From Natronolimnobius sp. AArcel1 (GTDB lineage Archaea; Halobacteriota; Halobacteria; Halobacteriales; Natrialbaceae): a DNA stretch of 64,000 bases. A program made the position numbers and the translations under genes. The stretch's first letter is position 1. Every line of letters begins with the position of its first letter. Positions 60,205-64,000 of this stretch are shown in pieces. The stretch lies in contig NZ_JAAKXY010000005.1 of NCBI RefSeq assembly GCF_011043775.1, forward strand, positions 496,001 through 560,000, given 5' to 3'. A model generated the notes under the pieces. The model had not been told where the DNA came from. It worked only from the letters and a program-made list of their open reading frames with translations, and made no database searches.

Positions 60205-61506
60205 TTAGCCTGACAGATCCTCGAGCACTGCCTGTGCTGCCTGCCGGCCGCTTTCCATCGCGCCCTGAATCGACGACCAGCGGGTGTAGTCGCCGGCCAG
60301 ATACACCGGCCCGTCGGGGTCGCGCACATCGGGTAACTGCTCGTAGATCCCCGGCGGCTGGGAAAACTGTGCGAAGTCGATTCGGTCGGTATGCAGGCGC
60401 TCGAGGCCATCGAACACGCGCTCGGGGTACCACGAGGCGAGCGTCTCGCGGGTGCGCTCCTCGAGTTCCTCGTCGCTTTCGTCGCGCTCGCCGAGGTAGG
60501 TCGCACTCAGCAGCGTCTCGTCGTCGGGCGCGTACTCGGGGGCAACGGCGCTGTGTGGAACGAGGTGGTTCGGTCCGTTATCGCTCGCGTTCAACAAGAG
60601 GCGACGGTCGTTCTCGAACTCAGTCAGCCCGGGCAGGCGGTAGTACTGTGTGACACAGGCCTGACTGTCGGTAGGGATTCCCGTCACATCTGTGAGTGCT
60701 GCTGCCGTCGGCGGATCAGCCGCGACGACGACCGCGTCGGCCTCGTACTCGCTCGAGTCGCCGTCAGTCACACCCGTTACGACGGCCCCGCTATCCTCGC
60801 TTTCGATCGATTCGACCTCGAGGCCGGTCTCGAGCGTCGCCCCCTCCGCTCGCGCGTGGTCGGCGAGTTGGGCCGGGATCGCCTCCATTCCTGCCGCGGG
60901 GACAGCAATCGACCCTGACGCGAGCGCGCCGAATGTGTACTCGAAGACGCGACTCGAGGTTCCAAGCGTCCGGTCGAGGGTGATCCCGCCGTAGAAGGGC
61001 GCGATGAAGTTCTCGAGGAACTGCTCGGAAAAGTCCCGTTCGCGGAGGAACTGTGCAATCGTGGCCTCCTCGTCCTCGCGGTCGGCCGCAAACACCGCTT
61101 CCGGGTCACGGCCGCGGAGTTCGCGCCACAGCGAGAGAACACGGCGTTTGTCGCCGAGCGTAATATCCGGATTGAACAGCGTATCGAGCGCGGTTCGTGG
61201 CTCGCGCAGCGGATCCGAAAGCGTCGAGCGATGGTTCGGCTTGGCGATTGTCGCTCCCGGCGAAAAGGCTCGGAGGTCGAGCACCTCGAGATCGAGTTCT
61301 CGCCTGACCGCTGGATAGGCGGTAAACAGTACCTGAAAGCCGCGGTCGAACAGGTAGCCATCGCGCTCGGTCGTCCGAACGCGACCGCCGACCGTCTTGC
61401 GGGCCTCGAGAAGGGTTACGTCAACGCCGCCGCCAGCGAGATGGCGCGCTGTGACGAGTCCGGCCAGTCCTCCACCAACGACGACAACTTGGGGCGTCGA
61501 CTCCAT
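60205..61506 (-). CDS. FAD-dependent amine-oxidase/desaturase-family protein
   Basis: 433 residues from M-E-S-T-P-Q. Dinucleotide-binding motif 'VVVVGGGLAGLVTARHLAGG' at the start with 'LLEARKTVGGRVRTTERDG', the amine oxidase/phytoene desaturase signature. The C-terminal FAD motif is 'GPVYLAGDYTRWSSIQGAM'. Haloarchaeal relatives include protoporphyrinogen-oxidase-like and carotenoid enzymes. The substrate is not determined, and there is no carotenoid cluster here. Confidence 0.85.
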   Translation of the reverse strand: MESTPQVVVVGGGLAGLVTARHLAGGGVDVTLLEARKTVGGRVRTTERDGYLFDRGFQVLFTAYPAVRRELDLEVLDLRAFSPGATIAKPNHRSTLSDPLREPRTALDTLFNPDITLGDKRRVLSLWRELRGRDPEAVFAADREDEEATIAQFLRERDFSEQFLENFIAPFYGGITLDRTLGTSSRVFEYTFGALASGSIAVPAAGMEAIPAQLADHARAEGATLETGLEVESIESEDSGAVVTGVTDGDSSEYEADAVVVAADPPTAAALTDVTGIPTDSQACVTQYYRLPGLTEFENDRRLLLNASDNGPNHLVPHSAVAPEYAPDDETLLSATYLGERDESDEELEERTRETLASWYPERVFDGLERLHTDRIDFAQFSQPPGIYEQLPDVRDPDGPVYLAGDYTRWSSIQGAMESGRQAAQAVLEDLSG

Positions 61507-61585
61507 ACGTGGCCGTTGTCGACCAGCCCTAAAAATCGGCAACCTAACGGCTGTCGATGGCCGTCGACTTGCGTATGGTCGGTCG

Positions 61586-61720
61586 TTACAGGTCGAACAG
61601 GGTCCTGAGCGCGATCCCGGCGAGTATCGTCAGGATGCCGGCTATCGTTGCAATCGGCGGAATCGGGATGAACAGGAAGACGACACCAACGAGGATAACG
61701 CCACTCGAGAGTCTGACCAT
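61586..61720 (-). CDS. Small membrane protein, 44 residues
   Basis: An ORF too short for many gene finders: M-V-R-L-S-S-G-V-I, then 'LVGVVFLFIPIPPIATIAG' and 'ILTILAGIALRTLFDL'. Two hydrophobic helices split by P-I-P-P. ATG and TAA are clean. It sits between the oxidoreductase and a lactonase-like gene. Hydrophobicity and codon pattern support a real gene; function unknown. Confidence 0.6.
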   Translation of the reverse strand: MVRLSSGVILVGVVFLFIPIPPIATIAGILTILAGIALRTLFDL

Positions 61721-61832
61721 ACGGACACGTCACCGAGCTGTGGAATAGTGCTATGGCCGGCATTACCAACTGCTCAAGAGCGGGGGTGGGTGAGACCACC
61801 ATTCTCTATACTATTCGAGCCCAGTATCTACT

Positions 61833-62636
61833 ATGGTCGATGCGAGTCTGACGCCGATTGAGCGCGGAACGATCACCGCCGACGTGAACAACCTCCGAGA
61901 GGGCGCAACGCTTGCCACTGTGAGCGAGCCGAACCCGAACGCTGCGCTACAGACTGCGCCCGTATACAACGTCGTGATCGACCACCCGGAGGGAACGATC
62001 CTGTGGGACACCGGTTCCCACCCCGACGCCGCCGACGGCCACTGGCCCGCCGGGCTGTACGACGCCTTCGAACACACCGGCCTGCGCCCGCTCGAGGACG
62101 ACCTCGCTGACGCTGGGTATGCTGTCTCTGAGATCGATTACGTCATCCAGTCTCACCTGCACCTCGATCACGCCGGCGGCCTCGAGACCTTCGCCGGAAC
62201 TGAGACTCCGATCTACGTCCACGAGCGCGAACTCAAATACGCCTACTACAGCGCGAAAACGGATGCTGCGGACGCCGATATCGCCTACCTCGCTGCCGAT
62301 TTCGATCACGACCTCTCGTGGGAGATTGTCCATGGTGACCGCGCACATGTGTTCGAGGGCCTCGAGTTCGTCCGCTTACCCGGGCACACGCCCGGCTTGC
62401 TCGGCGTCGTCCTCGATCTCGAGGACGCGGGCGCGGGCACCGTGATCCTCGCGGGCGATCAGGCCTACACGCGGGCGAACTACGACGACGAACAGCCGAT
62501 GGGCGGCGGCCTGCTCTGGAGCAAGCGCGACTGGTTCGAGAGCCTACAACGCGTGCAGAACCTCGAGCGACGACACGACGCAACTGTCATCTGCGGGCAC
62601 GACGCAGACGACCTCGAGCGCCTGCACTCACTCTAG
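61833..62636 (+). CDS. Metallo-beta-lactamase-fold hydrolase, AHL-lactonase-like
   Basis: 267 residues. The zinc motif 'IQSHLHLDHAGGLETF' is H-x-H-x-D-H. Supporting residues are in 'VRLPGHTPGLLGVVL' and 'VILAGDQAYTRANYDDE' and the C-terminal His in 'VICGHDAD'. Overall pattern and length fit the N-acyl-homoserine-lactonase family subgroup (AiiA-like). Whether it acts on such signals in an archaeon is unknown; other lactones are as likely. It converges on the next MBL-fold gene with a two-base gap. Confidence 0.82.
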   Translation: MVDASLTPIERGTITADVNNLREGATLATVSEPNPNAALQTAPVYNVVIDHPEGTILWDTGSHPDAADGHWPAGLYDAFEHTGLRPLEDDLADAGYAVSEIDYVIQSHLHLDHAGGLETFAGTETPIYVHERELKYAYYSAKTDAADADIAYLAADFDHDLSWEIVHGDRAHVFEGLEFVRLPGHTPGLLGVVLDLEDAGAGTVILAGDQAYTRANYDDEQPMGGGLLWSKRDWFESLQRVQNLERRHDATVICGHDADDLERLHSL

Positions 62637-62638
62637 TT

Positions 62639-63670
62639 TCAGGCAGTCGATGTCGAACTGGTGATCGACGGCAACACCGCATCAAGGTCGATGTTTTCGA
62701 CGTCGACTGTCAGCTGATACTCGCCGTCCTCGAGATTAAGAACTCCTTCCTGAGACAGATGATCCAGATGTGCGTACGCCTCGCCCGGCCCGTGGAGAAT
62801 GTGGATTCCCTCAAGGTCGCCAAAGAGCTGTGCACTGACTGTCCACGGGTCTGCCGGCCCGTGATCGGCGAGTACCTCGAGGACGTTTTCAGTCCGCTCG
62901 CGATGATGCGCAGCAATCGTTCGCGCACGCTTGGTCGGCTCCTCGATAGGGTCGCGATGGCCGGGCCAGACACGGTCGTAGTCGCGTTCGACCAGTCGCT
63001 CGAGCGTTTCGAGATACTGCTCGAGCGGCCGTTCGACCCGGACATCTGCACCGCCAATGTTCGGCGTGTAGACCGGCAAAATCGTGTCGCCAACGAACGC
63101 CTCGGTGGAGGTACTGTCGGGTCCGTTCTCACTCTCGAACCAACACAATCCCGCTGCGTGGCCCGGTGCGTGGACGGTCGTGAGTTGTCGGCCGCCGACC
63201 TCGAGGACATCTCCATCTTCAATCGGCGTCACATCTGCGGGTTCGCCCTGGATTTTGCTTGCGGCCTCGAAAACGTCGAGTAGTTCCTGGCGGGCGTCCT
63301 CGGGAAGCCCCCACTGCTCGAGGCAGTCGCGTCGCTGCTGGTCGAAATTATCGAGGGCATCCGCATCGCCGGCGACGAGGGGCGCGTCGGCTTCGTGGAC
63401 GTACACGGTCGCATCGCTTTCGGCCTGTATCTCGCCCGCTAACCCGCTGTGGTCGGGATGGAAGTGCGTCAACACGATGTCGTCGACATCCGAAAACTCG
63501 TAGCCACGCTCGGCCAGCCCCTCACGGAGGTCCGCCCGACAGTCAGGCGTCGCAATAGCGGTGTCGACGAGCGCGAGTGAATTGCCGTCGCTGTCTGCGC
63601 TGTCGCCGGCGAGGACGTACGCGTTGTTGTTCCCTTCAAACTCCTCGTTACCCAGCGTAATCCGGTCCAT
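62639..63670 (-). CDS. Metallo-beta-lactamase-fold hydrolase with winged-helix tail
   Basis: 343 residues. Zinc motif 'LTHFHPDHSGLAGEI', 'VHAPGHAAGLCWF', 'VGDTILPVY' and 'VWPGHRDPIEEPT'. A C-terminal domain of about 80 residues ('YAHLDHLSQEGVLNLEDG') forms a winged helix, the LACTB2-like arrangement. The role is probably a broad hydrolase, possibly RNase-like as in LACTB2; unproven. Confidence 0.85.
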   Translation of the reverse strand: MDRITLGNEEFEGNNNAYVLAGDSADSDGNSLALVDTAIATPDCRADLREGLAERGYEFSDVDDIVLTHFHPDHSGLAGEIQAESDATVYVHEADAPLVAGDADALDNFDQQRRDCLEQWGLPEDARQELLDVFEAASKIQGEPADVTPIEDGDVLEVGGRQLTTVHAPGHAAGLCWFESENGPDSTSTEAFVGDTILPVYTPNIGGADVRVERPLEQYLETLERLVERDYDRVWPGHRDPIEEPTKRARTIAAHHRERTENVLEVLADHGPADPWTVSAQLFGDLEGIHILHGPGEAYAHLDHLSQEGVLNLEDGEYQLTVDVENIDLDAVLPSITSSTSTA

Positions 63671-63848
63671 GTCGGACTCTCAGTCGTCGCTCGCTCATAA
63701 TTCGCAGGGTCACGGGCCGATTGTTCGTGGTCGAGTTTCTGGCGGGCGGTTTGCCACCCGAATCGATTCCTCGAGTTCGACGGACAATAACCGGGAAAGT
63801 GTCTGCTTCCTCATTCGACGGGCTCGAGCGGCGCTTCGATTGTCGAGC

Positions 63849-64000
63849 TCACCGATCTACTGGTGTGGCCTCGTCGCTCTCTGCTGGGGCCTGTTCGGGT
63901 TTCGATCTGAGGACAGCCTCACGGTCTTCGACGCGCGTGAACGTTTCCTCGTTCAGCGACTGGATCATCGCCGGCCGGACCTCGATTGTCGCCGCCAGTC
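63849..64000 (-). CDS. Partial CDS, C-terminus only
   Basis: The minus strand is open from the window edge to the TGA at 63849-63851, giving about 50 residues ('RPAMIQSLNEETFTRV', 'EAVLRSKPEQAPAES', end D-R). The acidic tail is haloarchaeal in style. The N-terminal part lies outside, so the family cannot be recognised. Confidence 0.6.
   Translation of the reverse strand, partial: LAATIEVRPAMIQSLNEETFTRVEDREAVLRSKPEQAPAESDEATPVDR

Noticed and set aside
1..64000. CRISPR arrays
   Set aside because: No regularly spaced direct repeats of 20-40 bases were seen. The repeats present are IS ends and hairpins.
1..64000. Phage or integrative-element module
   Set aside because: No capsid, portal, terminase or intact integrase gene. 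The 16.2 kb 'TTPKFIQKELGQ' peptide is too weak to support one.

Overview
The window is haloarchaeal chromosome, most likely from the Natrialbaceae or a close relative. The encoded proteins are strongly acidic, CTCGAG is frequent, the sensor kinases are of the haloarchaeal PAS/GAF/HisKA type, and there are Bat-type HTH regulators, a PGF-CTERM surface protein with its archaeosortase ArtA, UppS- and UbiA-type prenyl enzymes, and many haloarchaeal IS200/IS605 (IS1341-type) elements. No rRNA, CRISPR array or phage module was seen. The species call is inference.

Region 1 (1-9.8 kb): a DUF58-led operon (+) converges on a MoxR ATPase / DUF4350-like / small membrane protein operon (-). An IS1341-type element sits between them and has rewritten the C-terminus of the third DUF58-operon gene. 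A MacB/LolCDE-like ABC operon (ATPase plus two FtsX permeases) follows.

Region 2 (9.8-19.3 kb): a PAS-GAF histidine kinase, two acidic surface proteins (the second a PGF-CTERM protein with CARDB-like repeats), two small ORFs, and a zone of IS200/IS605 debris. In that debris a tnpA/tnpB element is nested inside the remains of a different TnpB element.

Region 3 (19.3-31.9 kb): a REC-PAS-PAS protein, a REC-PAS-GAF kinase, a pilin-like protein with bactofilin-like repeats and a truncated relative, an IS5-type transposase, UppS, an intron-containing tRNA-like gene, a FilR1-type regulator, a flavin-dependent-halogenase-like protein, and an intact IS1341 TnpB element inserted in a kinase remnant.

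Region 4 (32-43.4 kb): a kinase with a degenerate receiver, a decayed tnpA/tnpB element, a membrane kinase of a second class, a UbiA-family enzyme, a Bat-type regulator, a cohesin-like secreted protein, and a second intact IS1341 TnpB.

Region 5 (43.4-64 kb): higher GC, no IS, housekeeping-like: response regulator, six-hairpin glycosidase, carB, methyltransferase, aldo/keto reductase, multi-PAS kinase, artA plus a phosphoesterase, CPBP protease, an ArsR-type regulator, an FAD amine-oxidase-like enzyme and two metallo-beta-lactamase-fold hydrolases.

Themes: the left two thirds is an accessory, IS-scarred region rich in signal transduction and surface proteins, and the right third is core. The least explained signals are (i) short paired-hairpin insertions interrupting several TnpB elements, some flanked by 3-6 bp direct repeats and with matching empty sites; (ii) a 372-bp TnpB-less element whose removal exactly restores a 417-aa TnpB; and (iii) a tRNA-like gene with a structured intron and UGC anticodon but no alanine G3:U70 pair.
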